Shown here in pieces: positions 1 to 12,303 of a DNA stretch of 64,000 nt. The DNA is taken from the NCBI RefSeq assembly GCF_031157525.1, contig NZ_JAVIXR010000004.1, positions 186,001 to 250,000 on the forward strand, given 5' to 3'. Under the pieces are notes generated by a model. That model had not been told where the DNA came from. It ran no database searches and saw only the letters and a program-made list of their open reading frames with translations. The DNA comes from Marinobacter sediminicola (GTDB lineage Bacteria > Pseudomonadota > Gammaproteobacteria > Pseudomonadales > Oleiphilaceae). Made by a program: the position numbers and the translations under genes. The stretch's first letter is position 1, and each line of letters starts with the position of its first letter.

Positions 1-259
1 CACTTGTATTGTTTGTAACGAGGTTCATGGCGTCGTTGGCTGAGTTGATACCGGCCACGATCTCGTTCAGAGTGTTGGTGCTGCCAGATCCGATAAACCG
101 GTAATACGCATCAAGCGCCACGTAGTTGCTCACGCGGAAGTTATGCAGTTGGGCGAGGAAGTCGTCAGACTCCTGTGCCTTTACGTTCATAGATGTGAGC
201 AAGAACAAAAACAGTGAAGCAACCAGAGAGGCGCGAGCGCCCAGGTGGGTGGTTTTCAT
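1..259 (-). CDS. Secreted hypothetical protein, N-terminal part only
   Basis: An open frame starts at the ATG at 257-259 and runs off the left edge of the window, giving 86 codons. A GGAG Shine-Dalgarno lies just upstream on the minus strand. The first 29 residues form a classic signal peptide: Lys near the start, a hydrophobic core (VASLFLFLLTSM), and an AQE-type signal peptidase I site after NVKA. The mature part begins ESDDFLAQLHNFRVSN and is soluble-looking. I do not recognise the family. It is divergent from fadBA. Reading frame, RBS and signal peptide support a real exported protein; its function is unknown. Confidence 0.7.
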   Translation of the reverse strand, partial: MKTTHLGARASLVASLFLFLLTSMNVKAQESDDFLAQLHNFRVSNYVALDAYYRFIGSGSTNTLNEIVAGINSANDAMNLVTNNTS

Positions 260-507
260 CGGACGGATTCTCCGTAAAGCGTTTATTATTGTGTACCAAA
301 GTCGTAGAACGAAGGTAAAGTAAGTTTCTCGGCCAATCAAGCAGTTTTGCTGGCGCGGGAATGGGGAATTGTAAATATCTTTGAAATTTGCGTCATGAAG
401 TTCAAGCTCCTTCTATGCATTAGGTTGTAATCTACTGATACATAAGGATCTGATGTCGTGGCGCGGGTGTAATTGCTGCATGTTGCGTTCGATCACAAAG
501 AAACAAA

Positions 508-580
508 TTGACAAACGTGCTGTTTTTTCACATCGTGTGCCCTCACGATTCAAACGACTGTATGAATTTTTAGTCGTCTG
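508..580 (+). promoter_or_regulatory. Candidate fadBA promoter with two inverted repeats
   Basis: The 427 bases between the secreted protein and fadB hold no gene. A perfect TTGACA sits at 508-513, though the -10 17 bases later (CATCGT) is poor. Overlapping it, CAAAC-N5-GTTTT (512-526) resembles the PsrA-type box (AAAC...GTTT) known from Pseudomonas. A second inverted repeat has arms CAAACGACT (551-559) and AGTCGTCTG (572-580), matching at 8 of 9 positions. Fatty-acid-responsive repression of fadBA is known in relatives; its use here is inference. Confidence 0.35.
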
Positions 581-686
581 ATCGGGCAGTGACAGAAATC
601 TCGCTGCATCAAACAGCTTTGGCAATCTCGATAAAGAGGCTGTCCAGAGTTGGAAGCAGTTCCAAACACAGACTGGAGATCAGTTG

Positions 687-2834
687 ATGATTTACGAAGG
701 TAAAGCCATCACGGTTAAAGAGATCGAAGGCGGGATCGCTCAGTTGGACTTCGACTTGCAAGGCGAGTCGGTAAACAAGTTCAACCGTCTTACCATTGAA
801 GAGCTCCACGCCGCGACTGATGCACTTAAAGCACAGAAGAAACTCAAGGGCCTGGTAGTAACCAGTTCCAAAGACAGTTTCATTGTTGGTGCCGACATTA
901 CAGAGTTTACTGAACTGTTTGCCGGTTCCGAGGAAGACCTGGTTGCCAACAACCTGAAGGCCAATGCAATTTTCAGCGCGGTAGAGGATCTTCCTTTCCC
1001 CACTGTGACTGCAATTAACGGTATCGCTTTGGGCGGCGGTTTTGAAATGTGCCTGGCGACCGATTATCGGGTTATGGCTCCCAAGGCTAAAGTAGGCCTG
1101 CCTGAAGTAAAGCTGGGTATCTTCCCGGGCTTCGGCGGCACTGTTCGTCTATCCCGCCTGGTAGGTGTGGATAACGCTGTTGAGTGGATTTGTGGCGGTG
1201 CAGAAAACCGTGCCGACGTAGCTCTGAAAACGGGTGCTGTTGACGCAATTGTTGAGCCGGCGCAGCTGGTGGAAGCAGCTGTTGCTATCATTAATCAGTG
1301 CAACGAAGGCAAGCTTGACCACGAAGCGCGTCGCGAAGAGAAGAAAGGCAAGATCAAGCTCAATGCCATGGAAAGCATGATGGCGTTCGAGATTTCCAAA
1401 GCCTTTGTGGGTGCCAAAGCGGGCAAGAACTACCCAGCACCGGTCGAAGCGATCAAGGTGATGCAAAAGCACGCTGGCATGACCCGCGACAAGGCGATTG
1501 AAGTGGAAGCCAAAGGCTTTGCCAAAATGGCGAAGACGAATGTGGCGGCCTGCCTTGTTGGCTTGTTCCTGAATGATCAGGAACTTAAAAAGAAAGCCAA
1601 AGCTTGGGAAAAAGAAGCGTCTGAAGTGAAACTGGCTGCCGTACTGGGTGCCGGAATCATGGGTGGCGGCGTTGCTTATCAGTCAGCACTGAAAGGCACA
1701 CCGATCATCATGAAGGACATTAACCAGGCCGGTATTACCCTGGGTCTGAATGAAGCCAAGAAGCTGCTAACCAAGCGCGTCGATAAAGGCCGCATGGACG
1801 CAGGCAAAATGGCCGATGTTCTCAACAGCATTACTCCGACCCTCAACTACGGTGACTTTAAAAACGTAGATCTGGTTGTAGAAGCTGTTGTTGAAAACCC
1901 GAAGGTAAAAGATGCTGTTCTGCGTGAAGCAGAAGATATGGTTCGTGACGACGCCATTTTGACGTCGAACACTTCAACCATTTCCATCGATCTTCTGGCC
2001 AAGAACTTGAAGCGTCCGGAAAATTTCTGCGGTATGCACTTCTTCAACCCGGTACACATGATGCCTCTGGTTGAGGTTATCCGCGGTAAGAAGACCAGCG
2101 ATCGCGCTATTGCAACAACGGTTGCCTACGCCAAGGCGATGGGTAAGACCCCGATTGTTGTAAACGATTGCCCAGGCTTCCTGGTGAACCGTGTTCTGTT
2201 CCCTTACTTCGGTGGATTTGTCGGCTTGGTACGTGACGGTGCAGATTTCCAGCGCGTAGACAAAGTAATGGAAAAGTTCGGCTGGCCTATGGGTCCAGCA
2301 TACCTGCTGGACGTTGTTGGCATGGATACCGGCAAGCACGCTGGCGAAGTGATGGCCGATGGCTTCCCGGATCGCATGAAGCATGCAGAAAAGACGGCCA
2401 TTGACGTGATGTTTGAAAACAACCGTTATGGTCAGAAAAACGAACTGGGCTTCTACAAATACGAACTGGACCGTAAAGGTAAGCAGAAGAAGGTTGTCGA
2501 TGAAGAGACCTACGAGCTGCTCAAGCCGGTTGTTCAGGGTGAGGGCGAGTTCAGCGACGAAGATATCATTGCTCGTATGATGATTCCGCTATGTCTGGAA
2601 ACTGTGCGTTGCCTGGAAGATGGCATCGTGGCAGATGCAGCTGACGCGGATATGGGTCTGATCTTCGGTATCGGCTTCCCGCCGTTCCGTGGTGGTGCCC
2701 TGCGCTACATCGATGATATGGGTGTAGACAAGTTCGTTGAGCTGGCAGACAAGTTTGCAGATCTTGGTGCTTTGTATCATCCGACCGAGAAGCTGCGTGA
2801 AATGGCCAAAACTGGTGAAAAGTTCTTTGGTTAA
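687..2834 (+). CDS. fadB: Fatty acid oxidation complex alpha subunit FadB
   Basis: Multifunctional beta-oxidation enzyme: enoyl-CoA hydratase/isomerase in the N-terminal half and L-3-hydroxyacyl-CoA dehydrogenase in the C-terminal half. It works in the cytoplasm as an alpha2beta2 complex with FadA. The crotonase oxyanion region ALGGGFEM and the second catalytic Glu in GLPEVKLG are present. The Rossmann motif GAGIMGGG lies near residue 318 and HFFNPVH in the dehydrogenase half. The 715-residue length equals the Pseudomonas form. ATG 687 is chosen over the adjacent TTG 684 because GGAG (675-678) is then 8 bases away and the N-terminus [11 protein letters not shown] matches the family. fadA follows after 33 bases as an operon. 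Confidence 0.97.
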   Translation: MIYEGKAITVKEIEGGIAQLDFDLQGESVNKFNRLTIEELHAATDALKAQKKLKGLVVTSSKDSFIVGADITEFTELFAGSEEDLVANNLKANAIFSAVEDLPFPTVTAINGIALGGGFEMCLATDYRVMAPKAKVGLPEVKLGIFPGFGGTVRLSRLVGVDNAVEWICGGAENRADVALKTGAVDAIVEPAQLVEAAVAIINQCNEGKLDHEARREEKKGKIKLNAMESMMAFEISKAFVGAKAGKNYPAPVEAIKVMQKHAGMTRDKAIEVEAKGFAKMAKTNVAACLVGLFLNDQELKKKAKAWEKEASEVKLAAVLGAGIMGGGVAYQSALKGTPIIMKDINQAGITLGLNEAKKLLTKRVDKGRMDAGKMADVLNSITPTLNYGDFKNVDLVVEAVVENPKVKDAVLREAEDMVRDDAILTSNTSTISIDLLAKNLKRPENFCGMHFFNPVHMMPLVEVIRGKKTSDRAIATTVAYAKAMGKTPIVVNDCPGFLVNRVLFPYFGGFVGLVRDGADFQRVDKVMEKFGWPMGPAYLLDVVGMDTGKHAGEVMADGFPDRMKHAEKTAIDVMFENNRYGQKNELGFYKYELDRKGKQKKVVDEETYELLKPVVQGEGEFSDEDIIARMMIPLCLETVRCLEDGIVADAADADMGLIFGIGFPPFRGGALRYIDDMGVDKFVELADKFADLGALYHPTEKLREMAKTGEKFFG

Positions 2835-2840
2835 CCCTGA

Positions 2841-4043
<1,203 letters not shown>

Positions 4044-4078
4044 TCCGCTAGACGGATGCAGTAACGCTTTCATGGAAG

Positions 4079-4107
4079 GCCCGGCTCGTGCCGGGCTTTT
4101 CTTGTTT
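4079..4107 (+). terminator. Rho-independent terminator of fadBA
   Basis: GCCCGGC (4079-4085), loop TCGT, GCCGGGC (4090-4096), then a T-rich tail. It lies 35 bases after the fadA stop. Confidence 0.85.
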
Positions 4108-4314
4108 CTGGGGATCTGTAGAGTGCGCCACGGAAACTTGAAAAATGCATGACTGAAACAAAGAATGGGTTGTCTTGCTATTCCTGACCCTGTAAAACAG
4201 TGAGCCTATACACAATGGCGGCTCCTATAGCTTTTCCAGCCGATTGATTTTACAGCGAGTTTACGGTCTGCTTGTTTACCGGCCGATTTATCGCAAAGGA
4301 TACAGAACTCCGAT

Positions 4315-6954
4315 ATGGGTAAAAGTCTCGTAATTGTCGAGTCACCAGCGAAAGCGAAGACCATCAACAAGTACCTGGGCTCTGACTTCATCGTAAAGTC
4401 CAGCGTTGGGCACATTCGTGATCTCCCTGTTAGTGGCAGCGGATCCCAGTCTGATCCGAAAGAGCGCGCCAGGCAGGCGGCGATCACTCGCAAGCTCAGC
4501 CCGGAAGACAAGGTTGCACACAAAAAGCGCAAAGCGCGGGAGCAGTTGGTTGCCCGGATGGGTGTTGATCCGGACAATGACTGGAGCGCTCGCTATGAAG
4601 TGCTTCCTGGCAAGGAAAAAGTTGTCAGTGAGCTGAAGCGCCTTGCCAAAAATGCCGACCACATCTATCTCGCAACGGATCTTGACCGCGAAGGGGAGGC
4701 CATTGCGTGGCACCTTAAGCAGACCATTGGTGGTGAGCCTGAAAAGTATCGCCGCGTTGTGTTTAACGAAATTACCAAGCGCGCGATTCAGGGAGCGTTC
4801 GAGAATCCGGGCAGCCTGGATACCAATCAGGTTAATGCGCAGCAAGCTCGACGCTTTCTTGATCGGGTCGTGGGCTACATGGTGTCGCCGCTGCTTTGGG
4901 CCAAGCTTGCCCGTGGCTTGTCGGCTGGCCGTGTTCAATCGGTTGCGGTGCGTTTGATTGCAGAGCGTGAGCGAGACATTCGTGTGTTCGTGCCTGAGGA
5001 ATACTGGCAGATGTTTGCCGGACTGGGTGCAAAGGCCAGCGAACAACCTGTGCGGTTTGAAGTCACTCGCTACAATGACAAGCCGTACCGCCCGGTTAAC
5101 GAACAGCAGAGTAATGAACATGTAGAGCGCCTGAAAGCTGGCGCCTTTGAGGTGGCCAAGCGGGAAGACAAACCAACCAGGTCTCGGCCCGGAGCGCCTT
5201 TCATTACCTCAACGCTACAGCAGGCTGCAAGTAATCGCCTTGGGTTCAGTGTCAAGAAAACCATGATGCTGGCGCAGCGCCTCTATGAGGCCGGTTACAT
5301 CACATACATGCGTACCGATTCCACCAACCTTAGCCAGGATGCAATCGACAGCTGCCGTGATTTTATCAAGGAGCAGTTCGGTGATCGTTATCTGCCAGAG
5401 AAGCCTAAGGTATATGGCAGTAAAGAAGGGGCCCAGGAAGCACACGAGGCTATTCGTCCTACAGAGGTCTCTCGTAAGGCAGCCGCTATCAGTGGTTTGG
5501 AAAAAGACGCGGAGAAGCTCTATGAGCTTATCTGGCGACAGTTCGTTGCCTGCCAGATGGCTGAAGCAGAATTTCTTAGCACGTCTATTGTTGTTGCCAA
5601 TGGCAGTTACGAGCTGCGCACCCGTGGCCGCATCATCAAATTTGAGGGCTTTCTGAAGGTTGCTCCTCAGTCGGCCAAGAAAGAAGAAGACGTTGCCCTG
5701 CCCGACATCAAGGTAGGTGAGGCTTTGAGTCTCGAAAAGCTTGAGCCAAGCCAGCACTTTACCAAGCCAGCGCCTAGGTATACGGAAGCCAGCTTGGTTA
5801 AAGAGCTCGAAAAGCAGGGGATTGGACGGCCATCCACCTATGCGTCGATTATATCGACCATTCAGGATCGCGGTTACGTGCGCTTGCAGAACCGTCGCTT
5901 CTACGCGGAGAAGATGGGTGAGATTGTCACAGATCGCCTGTGCGAATCGTTTTCCAATCTGATGGACTTCGATTTTACAGCCAAGATGGAAGGTGATCTG
6001 GACCGCATTGCCTTGGGTGATGTGGAATGGAAGAAGGTTCTTAACGACTTCTATGCCAATTTCCGTCAGCAGCTGGAATCTGCGGAGACAGCTGATGGTG
6101 AGGGCGGTATGCGCCCGAACGATCCAACCGAAACCAATATTCCCTGCCCAACCTGTGCTCGTAACATGCAGATTCGTGTCGCCAGTACGGGTGTGTTCCT
6201 GGGGTGCTCTGGTTATTCACTGCCACCTAAAGAACGCTGCAAAACCACCATCAACCTGGTGTCTGGTGATGAAGTGGTTAGCGCGGATGACGATGTTGAG
6301 GGTGAGGGTGAAACCCGGCTGTTGCGTAAAAAGCGTCGCTGCCCGATCTGCGCAACGGCCATGGACAGCTATTTGGTAGATGAAACCCGAAAACTCCATG
6401 TGTGCGGTAATAATCCGGACTGTGCCGGGTACGAAGTGGAAGAGGGTACATTCCGGATTAAAGGCTACGATGGCCCCACGCTGGAATGCGATAAGTGTGG
6501 CTCCGAAATGCAGCTGAAAACAGGCCGATTTGGCAAGTACTTCGGTTGCATGAGTGATACTTGTAAGAATACCCGCAAACTGCTGAAAAGCGGGGAGCCG
6601 GCGCCACCCAAAATGGATCCAGTGCCGATGCCTGAATTGCAATGCCAGAAAGTCGACGACACCTATGTGTTGCGTGATGGTGCATCAGGAATGTTTTTGG
6701 CGGCCAGCAAGTTCCCGAAAAACCGCGAGACTCGGCCACCACTGGTCATGGAGATTAAGCCGCACCGGAAGGAAATCGATCCGAAGCACGATTACTTGAT
6801 GGAGGCTCCGGAGCGTGACCCTGAGGGTAACCCGACGGTCATCCGGTATAGCCGAAAAACCAAAGAGCAGTATGTGATGACGGAAAAAGACGGTAAGGCG
6901 ACCGGTTGGTCCGCATGGTATGTTAATGGAAAATGGCAGCCGCGCGAGAAGTAG
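4315..6954 (+). CDS. topA: DNA topoisomerase I
   Basis: Type IA topoisomerase that relaxes negative supercoils behind transcription. The Toprim domain opens the protein ([13 protein letters not shown]; acidic DLDREGE near residue 122). The active tyrosine is Tyr331 in [11 protein letters not shown]. The C-terminal third carries three four-Cys zinc ribbons, beginning CPTC (about residue 610), CPIC (about 678) and CDKC (about 725), followed by a basic tail. The 879 residues agree with gammaproteobacterial TopA. The 271-base upstream gap holds its promoter region, where I see no clear -35/-10 pair. Confidence 0.97.
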   Translation: MGKSLVIVESPAKAKTINKYLGSDFIVKSSVGHIRDLPVSGSGSQSDPKERARQAAITRKLSPEDKVAHKKRKAREQLVARMGVDPDNDWSARYEVLPGKEKVVSELKRLAKNADHIYLATDLDREGEAIAWHLKQTIGGEPEKYRRVVFNEITKRAIQGAFENPGSLDTNQVNAQQARRFLDRVVGYMVSPLLWAKLARGLSAGRVQSVAVRLIAERERDIRVFVPEEYWQMFAGLGAKASEQPVRFEVTRYNDKPYRPVNEQQSNEHVERLKAGAFEVAKREDKPTRSRPGAPFITSTLQQAASNRLGFSVKKTMMLAQRLYEAGYITYMRTDSTNLSQDAIDSCRDFIKEQFGDRYLPEKPKVYGSKEGAQEAHEAIRPTEVSRKAAAISGLEKDAEKLYELIWRQFVACQMAEAEFLSTSIVVANGSYELRTRGRIIKFEGFLKVAPQSAKKEEDVALPDIKVGEALSLEKLEPSQHFTKPAPRYTEASLVKELEKQGIGRPSTYASIISTIQDRGYVRLQNRRFYAEKMGEIVTDRLCESFSNLMDFDFTAKMEGDLDRIALGDVEWKKVLNDFYANFRQQLESAETADGEGGMRPNDPTETNIPCPTCARNMQIRVASTGVFLGCSGYSLPPKERCKTTINLVSGDEVVSADDDVEGEGETRLLRKKRRCPICATAMDSYLVDETRKLHVCGNNPDCAGYEVEEGTFRIKGYDGPTLECDKCGSEMQLKTGRFGKYFGCMSDTCKNTRKLLKSGEPAPPKMDPVPMPELQCQKVDDTYVLRDGASGMFLAASKFPKNRETRPPLVMEIKPHRKEIDPKHDYLMEAPERDPEGNPTVIRYSRKTKEQYVMTEKDGKATGWSAWYVNGKWQPREK

Positions 6955-6980
6955 TAATGGCTGGTCAGGCGAATAAGAAA

Positions 6981-7012
6981 AGAGGTCAGAGCGCAAGCTC
7001 TGGCCTCTTTTT
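6981..7012 (+). terminator. Bidirectional terminator between topA and the dehydrogenase
   Basis: Twelve-base arms 6981-6992 and 6997-7008 (one G-T wobble) enclose a GCAA loop. The hairpin is followed by T's on the plus strand and by TTTTCTTATT on the minus strand. It serves convergent topA and the gene at 7037. Confidence 0.88.
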
Positions 7013-7036
7013 CGCTTAGCTGGGTTTTTTCCTGGC

Positions 7037-7909
7037 TTATCTGAACTTCCGTAGTCTCTGAATCAGCGAAGACGTATCCCAGCGGTTGCCGCCCATTTCC
7101 TGAACGTCGCCATAAAACTGGTCTACCAGTGCTGTAACTGGTAGCGAGGCATTTACCTTGCGTGCTTCATCGAGGCATATGCCCAAGTCTTTGCGCATCC
7201 AGTCAACGGCAAATCCATGATCAAATTTACCATCAATCATGGTTCCTGATCGGTTTTCCATCTGCCAGGACTGAGCTGCGCCCTTGGAAATGACGTCCAC
7301 AACTTTTTTCACATCGAGATTTGCCTGTTCGGCAAAATGCAGAGCTTCTGAGAGGCCTTGCACCAAGCCTGCGATGGCAATCTGATTGACCATTTTTGTC
7401 TTCTGGCCACTTCCAGCGGGGCCCATGAGGTTCAATGCTCTGGCATAGATCTGCAATAGCGGTTGGGCTTTCGAGTAGTCTTCCTCTGATCCGCCGCACA
7501 TGATCGTAAGCTGTCCGTTCTGGGCGCCTTGTTGGCCTCCGGAGACCGGTGCGTCGATAAAACCCATACCGACCTTGCGGGCAGCCTTGGAGAGGTTCTC
7601 AGCTACGCCGGCAGAAGCGGTGGTGTGATCCACCAGCACCGCACCATGTTTTGCATGTGCCAGAATGCCATCTTCACCCTCGTAAACCGCAATCAGGTCC
7701 CTGTCGGCACCTACGCAGGTCATTACAAAATCAGCGTCTAGGACGGCTTCTTTGATGGTCTCGCAGGCGGTTCCGGGATAGTCTTTGGCCCACTGTATCG
7801 ATTTTTCCGTGGAGCGATTCCATACCCTAACCGTAATGCCGGCTTTTGCCAAGTGGCCGGCCATGGGGTAGCCCATAACGCCAAGACCTATAAAGGTTGC
7901 GGTTGTCAT
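7037..7909 (-). CDS. NAD(P)-dependent beta-hydroxyacid dehydrogenase (3-hydroxyisobutyrate dehydrogenase family)
   Basis: Member of the 3-hydroxyisobutyrate / tartronate semialdehyde / 6-phosphogluconate dehydrogenase superfamily, 290 residues. Visible motifs are the Rossmann GLGVMG (8-13), the substrate loop DAPVSGG, the catalytic-Lys region GSGQKTKMVNQ and the C-terminal KDLGI. Substrate cannot be fixed from sequence: valine degradation (MmsB), tartronate semialdehyde (GlxR) or succinic semialdehyde (GLYR-type) are all possible, and the neighbours give no pathway hint. AAGGAG lies 7 bases before the ATG. It appears to be monocistronic. Confidence 0.9.
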   Translation of the reverse strand: MTTATFIGLGVMGYPMAGHLAKAGITVRVWNRSTEKSIQWAKDYPGTACETIKEAVLDADFVMTCVGADRDLIAVYEGEDGILAHAKHGAVLVDHTTASAGVAENLSKAARKVGMGFIDAPVSGGQQGAQNGQLTIMCGGSEEDYSKAQPLLQIYARALNLMGPAGSGQKTKMVNQIAIAGLVQGLSEALHFAEQANLDVKKVVDVISKGAAQSWQMENRSGTMIDGKFDHGFAVDWMRKDLGICLDEARKVNASLPVTALVDQFYGDVQEMGGNRWDTSSLIQRLRKFR

Positions 7910-7994
7910 TGCTTTCTCCTTGTAGAGTTATGGCGGTTAAATTAGCACAGACAAGGACAAGTTAACCGCGATAAAGGGTGGCGATCAAACCCAT

Positions 7995-8027
7995 AAAAAA
8001 AGGCCGCTGATTCAGCGGCCTTTTTTT
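7995..8027 (-). terminator. Rho-independent terminator of gltA
   Basis: GGCCGCTGA (8002-8010) and TCAGCGGCC (8012-8020) form the stem. Seven A's at 7995-8001 give a run of U's on the minus strand, just after the gltA stop. T's on the other side make it symmetrical. Confidence 0.9.
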
Positions 8028-8045
8028 ATCCAGTGCAGTTCAGGG

Positions 8046-9320
8046 TTACTTTTTAGGGTAATCCCTTGCTGGAGAGCCAGTGTACAGCTGGCGCGGACGG
8101 CCAATGCGGTAATCACCGCTGACCATTTCGTTCCAGTGGGAGAACCAGCCGATCGTCCGTGCCATGGCAAAGATTACCGTAAACATGGATGTCGGGATCC
8201 CGATAGCTTTGAGAATGATACCTGAGTAGAAGTCTACGTTCGGGTAAAGCTTACGCTTGACGAAGTATTCGTCTTCAAGGGCGATCTGCTCAAGACGCTG
8301 AGCGATTTTCAGGAGAGGGTCATTTTCCAGTCCAAGTTCGCTCAAGACTTCATGGGCAGTTTCGGCCATAACCTTGGCGCGCGGGTCAAAGTTTTTGTAA
8401 ACCCGGTGACCAAAGCCCATCAGGCGGAAAGGATCATCTTTGTCTTTAGCTCTGGCAATGAACGCATCGATGTTGGATACGTCGCCAATTTCCGCAAGCA
8501 TGTCCAGGACAGCCTCGTTAGCGCCGCCGTGTGCAGGGCCCCAGAGTGCCGCAATGCCAGAAGCGATGCAGGCGTACGGGTTGGCGCCAGAGGAGCCTGC
8601 CAGTCGCACAGTAGATGTGGAGGCGTTCTGTTCGTGGTCCGCATGGAGAATAAAAATCTTGTCCATGGCTTTTGCGAGAATCGGGTTTGCCTTATAAGTC
8701 TCGCAGGGCACGCCAAACATCATCTGCAGGAAGTTCTCTGAGTATGACAAATCGTTTCGTGGATAAACGAAAGGTTGGCCGATGCTGTATTTGTAGCACC
8801 AGGCCGCAATTGTTGGCATTTTGGCGATGAGGCGATGGGCCGTAATGTCGCGCTGATGTTCGTTGGTAACGTCCATCTGATCGTGATAAAACGCGGAAAG
8901 TGCCCCGACAACTCCACACATGATTGCCATAGGGTGCGCGTCCCGGCGGAAGCCGTGGAAGAAATTGCGCATCTGGTCGTGCAGCATGGTGTGGTTTTTG
9001 ATGGTGTCGTGGAACAGCTTGTTCTGTTCAGCTGTTGGCAGTTCGCCTTTCAGTAGCAGGTAACAGACTTCAAGGTAGTCTGAATGCTCTGCGAGCTGCT
9101 CGATTGGATAACCTCGGTGCAGTAGAACGCCTTCGTCACCATCAATGTAGGTGATAGCCGACTCACAGGCGGCCGTAGAGACAAAGCCCGGGTCGTAAGT
9201 GAAAACGCCATTCTGGACTAAACCTCTAACGTCGATAACGTCAGGTCCAACGGTGCCGGAATAAATCGGTAGCTCAATGGACTCATTCCCCACCGAGAGC
9301 GTGGCTTTCCTGTCGGTCAT
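8046..9320 (-). CDS. gltA: Citrate synthase (type II, hexameric)
   Basis: Condenses acetyl-CoA and oxaloacetate to citrate, the entry step of the TCA cycle. At 424 residues it is the long, NADH-sensitive gammaproteobacterial type. Active-site regions are visible: [17 protein letters not shown] and NVDFYSG (the expected His, His and Asp). The N-terminus [18 protein letters not shown] is typical. CAGGAGAG precedes the ATG. It is transcribed divergently from sdhCDAB, with its own strong promoter at 9408-9435. Confidence 0.97.
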   Translation of the reverse strand: MTDRKATLSVGNESIELPIYSGTVGPDVIDVRGLVQNGVFTYDPGFVSTAACESAITYIDGDEGVLLHRGYPIEQLAEHSDYLEVCYLLLKGELPTAEQNKLFHDTIKNHTMLHDQMRNFFHGFRRDAHPMAIMCGVVGALSAFYHDQMDVTNEHQRDITAHRLIAKMPTIAAWCYKYSIGQPFVYPRNDLSYSENFLQMMFGVPCETYKANPILAKAMDKIFILHADHEQNASTSTVRLAGSSGANPYACIASGIAALWGPAHGGANEAVLDMLAEIGDVSNIDAFIARAKDKDDPFRLMGFGHRVYKNFDPRAKVMAETAHEVLSELGLENDPLLKIAQRLEQIALEDEYFVKRKLYPNVDFYSGIILKAIGIPTSMFTVIFAMARTIGWFSHWNEMVSGDYRIGRPRQLYTGSPARDYPKK

Positions 9321-9407
9321 AGTGCTCTCCTGTTTATCAGCTTTGACAGTGCTAGCTGTCTTTATAGTTGCGCGAGAAGGCGCGTATTATCGCAAAACTG
9401 GCGGCAA

Positions 9408-9435
9408 AATATAGGGCGTAGGCTTTTTTTGTCAA
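9408..9435 (-). promoter_or_regulatory. Sigma-70 promoter of gltA
   Basis: On the minus strand TTGACA (9430-9435), a 16-base spacer and TATATT (9408-9413), giving a leader of about 80 bases. The leader contains a short GACAG/CTGTC hairpin at 9345-9360. Confidence 0.7.
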
Positions 9436-9586
9436 TGAAAGAGTACGGAAACATCGCGATAAGCCCTTCATTGTAAATCAGGGATATCACGAATAATGCG
9501 GCCCCGGATGGAAAAAAGCATTTGTCAATACGCTTAATAGCTTGCTCTGTTACAGTCCTCGCGCGGCTTCGGCGCGTGTTGCGCGT

Positions 9587-9615
9587 TTGTAATTATACGG
9601 GCGCCTCCTTATAAT
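9587..9615 (+). promoter_or_regulatory. Sigma-70 promoter of the sdh-suc operon
   Basis: TTGTAA (9587-9592), a 17-base spacer and a perfect TATAAT (9610-9615). It leaves a leader of about 175 bases before sdhC, rich in short GC inverted repeats around 9750-9772. The remaining 477-base gltA-sdhC gap shows no gene. Confidence 0.65.
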
Positions 9616-9797
9616 CCCTAGCCCGGAATTGGGGATCCATCTTCATGGGCGTTTGTGCGTAGCAAGCTACCTTGTTGGTGTTCACCCTCCTGAACCAATC
9701 GTCTGTCGATATCGTATTCAACATTCGATCGTTACATACCAACTAACCGCCGCCGGCTTGCCGGTTCCGCGGCACCAAAAGAGAGTGTGAGAGCGCT

Positions 9798-10175
9798 GTG
9801 AATAGCAAACGACCAGTAAATCTCGATCTCGGCACGTTTCATTTTCCGCTGCCAGCCATTACGTCCATATTGCACCGCATCAGCGGCATCATCATTTTTG
9901 TTGGTGTTGCGTTCATGCTCTACGGGCTTCAGCTTTCCCTTTCAGGGGAAGAAGGCTTCAGTCAGGTCAGTGAACTGCTGAACAGCTTCCTTGCCAAGCT
10001 GATCACCTGGGGCATTCTATCTGCTCTGCTTTATCACCTTGTTGCGGGTATCAAGCACCTGCTGATGGATATGGGCATTGGTGAAGAGCTGGAAAGCGGG
10101 CGAGCAGCTGCAAAAATTACGATTGCAGTATCCGTTATCCTTATCGTTCTGGCAGGAGTTTTCGTATGGGCATGA
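9798..10175 (+). CDS. sdhC: Succinate dehydrogenase cytochrome b556 subunit
   Basis: Inner-membrane anchor of complex II that helps bind heme b and ubiquinone. Of its 125 residues three hydrophobic helices are visible (about 28-50, 67-88, 101-124). The N-terminus NSKRPVNLDL and the motif SILHRISG are family signatures. The likely heme His is in YHLVAGIKH. The start is GTG, as in Pseudomonas homologues; the Shine-Dalgarno is weak. It overlaps sdhD by 10 bases, which suggests translational coupling. Confidence 0.94.
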   Translation: MNSKRPVNLDLGTFHFPLPAITSILHRISGIIIFVGVAFMLYGLQLSLSGEEGFSQVSELLNSFLAKLITWGILSALLYHLVAGIKHLLMDMGIGEELESGRAAAKITIAVSVILIVLAGVFVWA

Positions 10176-10513
10176 ATAGTGTGACCAACATTGGCCGTAA
10201 CGGTATCCAGGATTGGATTATCCAGCGGGTTTCTGCGTACGTCCTGGCCTTTTATACACTGTTTTTGATTGGTTTCTTTGTGGCAACCGATGTGGATTAC
10301 CAGTCCTGGTCGGCTCTGTTTGATCAAACCTGGTTCAAGATCTTTTCATTGCTGGCTCTGCTTTCAATCGGCGCTCACGCGTGGGTTGGGCTTTGGACGG
10401 TATCTACCGACTATATCAAATCAGCAATGCCGCGCTTTCTGTTTCAAGCCGCATTCATCCTGGTTGGTTTTGTGTATGTGGTCTGGGGAATCCAGATTAT
10501 TTGGGGGCTTTGA
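10166..10513 (+). CDS. sdhD: Succinate dehydrogenase membrane anchor subunit
   Basis: Second membrane anchor of complex II, 115 residues with three hydrophobic helices (about 23-43, 57-78, 89-112). The motif WIIQRVSA and the HAWVGLW segment match SdhD. AGGAG lies 8 bases before ATG 10166; an in-frame ATG at 10172 is an alternative. It starts inside sdhC and ends 3 bases before sdhA. Confidence 0.93.
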   Translation: MGMNSVTNIGRNGIQDWIIQRVSAYVLAFYTLFLIGFFVATDVDYQSWSALFDQTWFKIFSLLALLSIGAHAWVGLWTVSTDYIKSAMPRFLFQAAFILVGFVYVVWGIQIIWGL

Positions 10514-10516
10514 TCG

Positions 10517-12289
10517 ATGTCTAATATTAAGACTATCTCTTACGACGCAATTGTAATCGGCGGCGGCGGTGCCGGCATGCGAGCGGCCCTGCAGTTGACC
10601 GAGTCAGGCGTCAAAACTGCGTGTATCACTAAAGTGTTTCCAACCCGTTCGCACACGGTTTCTGCCCAGGGTGGCATTACCTGCGCGATTGCAAGTGCAG
10701 ACCCCAATGATGACTGGCGCTGGCACATGTATGACACCGTTAAAGGGTCTGATTACATTGCTGACCAGGATGCAGTTGAGTACATGTGTTCCGTAGGGCC
10801 GCAGGCTGTTTTCGAACTTGAGCACATGGGGTTGCCTTTCTCCCGAACTGAGCAGGGTCGCATCTATCAGCGTCCATTTGGTGGTCAGTCCAAAGGGCCG
10901 GATAACCCGACTCAGGCCGCACGCACTTGCGCAGCCGCTGACCGTACCGGCCACGCGCTGTTGCACACGCTGTATCAGGCGAACCTGAAGGGCGGTACTA
11001 CCTTCCTGAACGAATGGTATGCCGTTGATCTGGTGAAAAACAGCAAGAACGAAGTTGTTGGTGTTGTTGCCATTGAAATTGAAACCGGCGAAGTGGCTTA
11101 CATCAAGTCCAAGGCGACGGTTCTGGCGACCGGTGGCGCCGGTCGTATCTATGCCTCTACTACCAACGCGCTGATTAACACTGGCGATGGCGTTGGCATG
11201 GCGCTGCGTGCGGGATTCCCGATGCAGGACATGGAAATGTGGCAGTTCCACCCAACTGGAATCTACGGTGCCGGTACGCTGGTAACCGAAGGTTGCCGGG
11301 GTGAGGGTGGCTACCTGATCAACTCTGAAGGCGAGCGGTTTATGGAGCGCTACGCTCCGAACGCGAAAGACCTTGCGGGCCGTGATGTTGTGGCGCGCTC
11401 CATGGTTATTGAGATCCTTGAGGGTCGCGGTTGCGGTCCCGATAAGGATCACGTGTTGTTGAAGCTGGATCACCTGGGCGAAGAAACCCTGAACCTGCGA
11501 CTGCCGGGTATCTGTGAGTTGTCCCGTACATTTGCTCACGTAGATCCCGTAAAAGAGCCGGTTCCGGTTGTTCCTACCTGTCACTACATGATGGGTGGTG
11601 TTCCTACAAACGTAGGTGGCCAGGCGCTGACGCAGGACGAAAACGGTAACGATCAGCCGATCCCGGGTCTGTTTGCCTGCGGTGAGGCAGCCTGTGTTTC
11701 CGTCCACGGTGCAAACCGCCTGGGTGGTAACTCGCTACTCGATCTGGTTGTTTTTGGTCGTGCGGCAGGCCTGCACATTGAAGAGCAGTTGCGCGGCGGT
11801 TTCGAAACTGACGACGCAACCGACGCAGACATTAAGCGTGCAATGGCTCGTCTGGATCGCCTGAACAGTGTTTCTGAAGGTGAGAGCGTTGCTGAGGTTC
11901 GTAAGGATCTTCAGAATTGCATGCAGCTCTATTTTGGTGTGTTCCGTGACGGCAAGAGCATGGAAGAGGGCTTGAAGAAGCTCGCGGCGATCGGTGAGCG
12001 CGTTCGTAACACCAAGCTGACCGACACAAGCAATGCATTCAATACTGCCCGTATTGAAGCGCTTGAGCTGGACAACCTTTTTGAGGTGGCTCAGGCAACG
12101 GCCATTGCGGCAAACGAGCGTAAAGAGAGCCGTGGTGCTCATGCCCGTAACGATTTCACCGAGCGTGATGACGAAAATTGGCTGAAGCATTCTCTCTACT
12201 TCCCGCTGGATAAGCGTATTGGCAAGCGTGATGTTAACTTCGCGCCGAAAACTGTCGAAACCTTCCAGCCGAAAGTCCGGACATACTAA
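10517..12289 (+). CDS. sdhA: Succinate dehydrogenase flavoprotein subunit
   Basis: Catalytic subunit that oxidises succinate to fumarate, at the cytoplasmic face of the inner membrane. The dinucleotide motif [10 protein letters not shown] lies at residues 15-24. The covalent-FAD histidine is His46 in [11 protein letters not shown]. Active-site segments FHPTG and [13 protein letters not shown] are intact. It has 590 residues, and the C-terminus keeps the conserved RPKxR-like end (QPKVRTY). Confidence 0.97.
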   Translation: MSNIKTISYDAIVIGGGGAGMRAALQLTESGVKTACITKVFPTRSHTVSAQGGITCAIASADPNDDWRWHMYDTVKGSDYIADQDAVEYMCSVGPQAVFELEHMGLPFSRTEQGRIYQRPFGGQSKGPDNPTQAARTCAAADRTGHALLHTLYQANLKGGTTFLNEWYAVDLVKNSKNEVVGVVAIEIETGEVAYIKSKATVLATGGAGRIYASTTNALINTGDGVGMALRAGFPMQDMEMWQFHPTGIYGAGTLVTEGCRGEGGYLINSEGERFMERYAPNAKDLAGRDVVARSMVIEILEGRGCGPDKDHVLLKLDHLGEETLNLRLPGICELSRTFAHVDPVKEPVPVVPTCHYMMGGVPTNVGGQALTQDENGNDQPIPGLFACGEAACVSVHGANRLGGNSLLDLVVFGRAAGLHIEEQLRGGFETDDATDADIKRAMARLDRLNSVSEGESVAEVRKDLQNCMQLYFGVFRDGKSMEEGLKKLAAIGERVRNTKLTDTSNAFNTARIEALELDNLFEVAQATAIAANERKESRGAHARNDFTERDDENWLKHSLYFPLDKRIGKRDVNFAPKTVETFQPKVRTY

Positions 12290-12303
12290 GGGGAACGTAC
12301 ACT

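Noticed and set aside
10604..11707. Open frame of 367 codons antisense to sdhA
   Set aside because: Same cause: codon bias of sdhA. No recognised domain.
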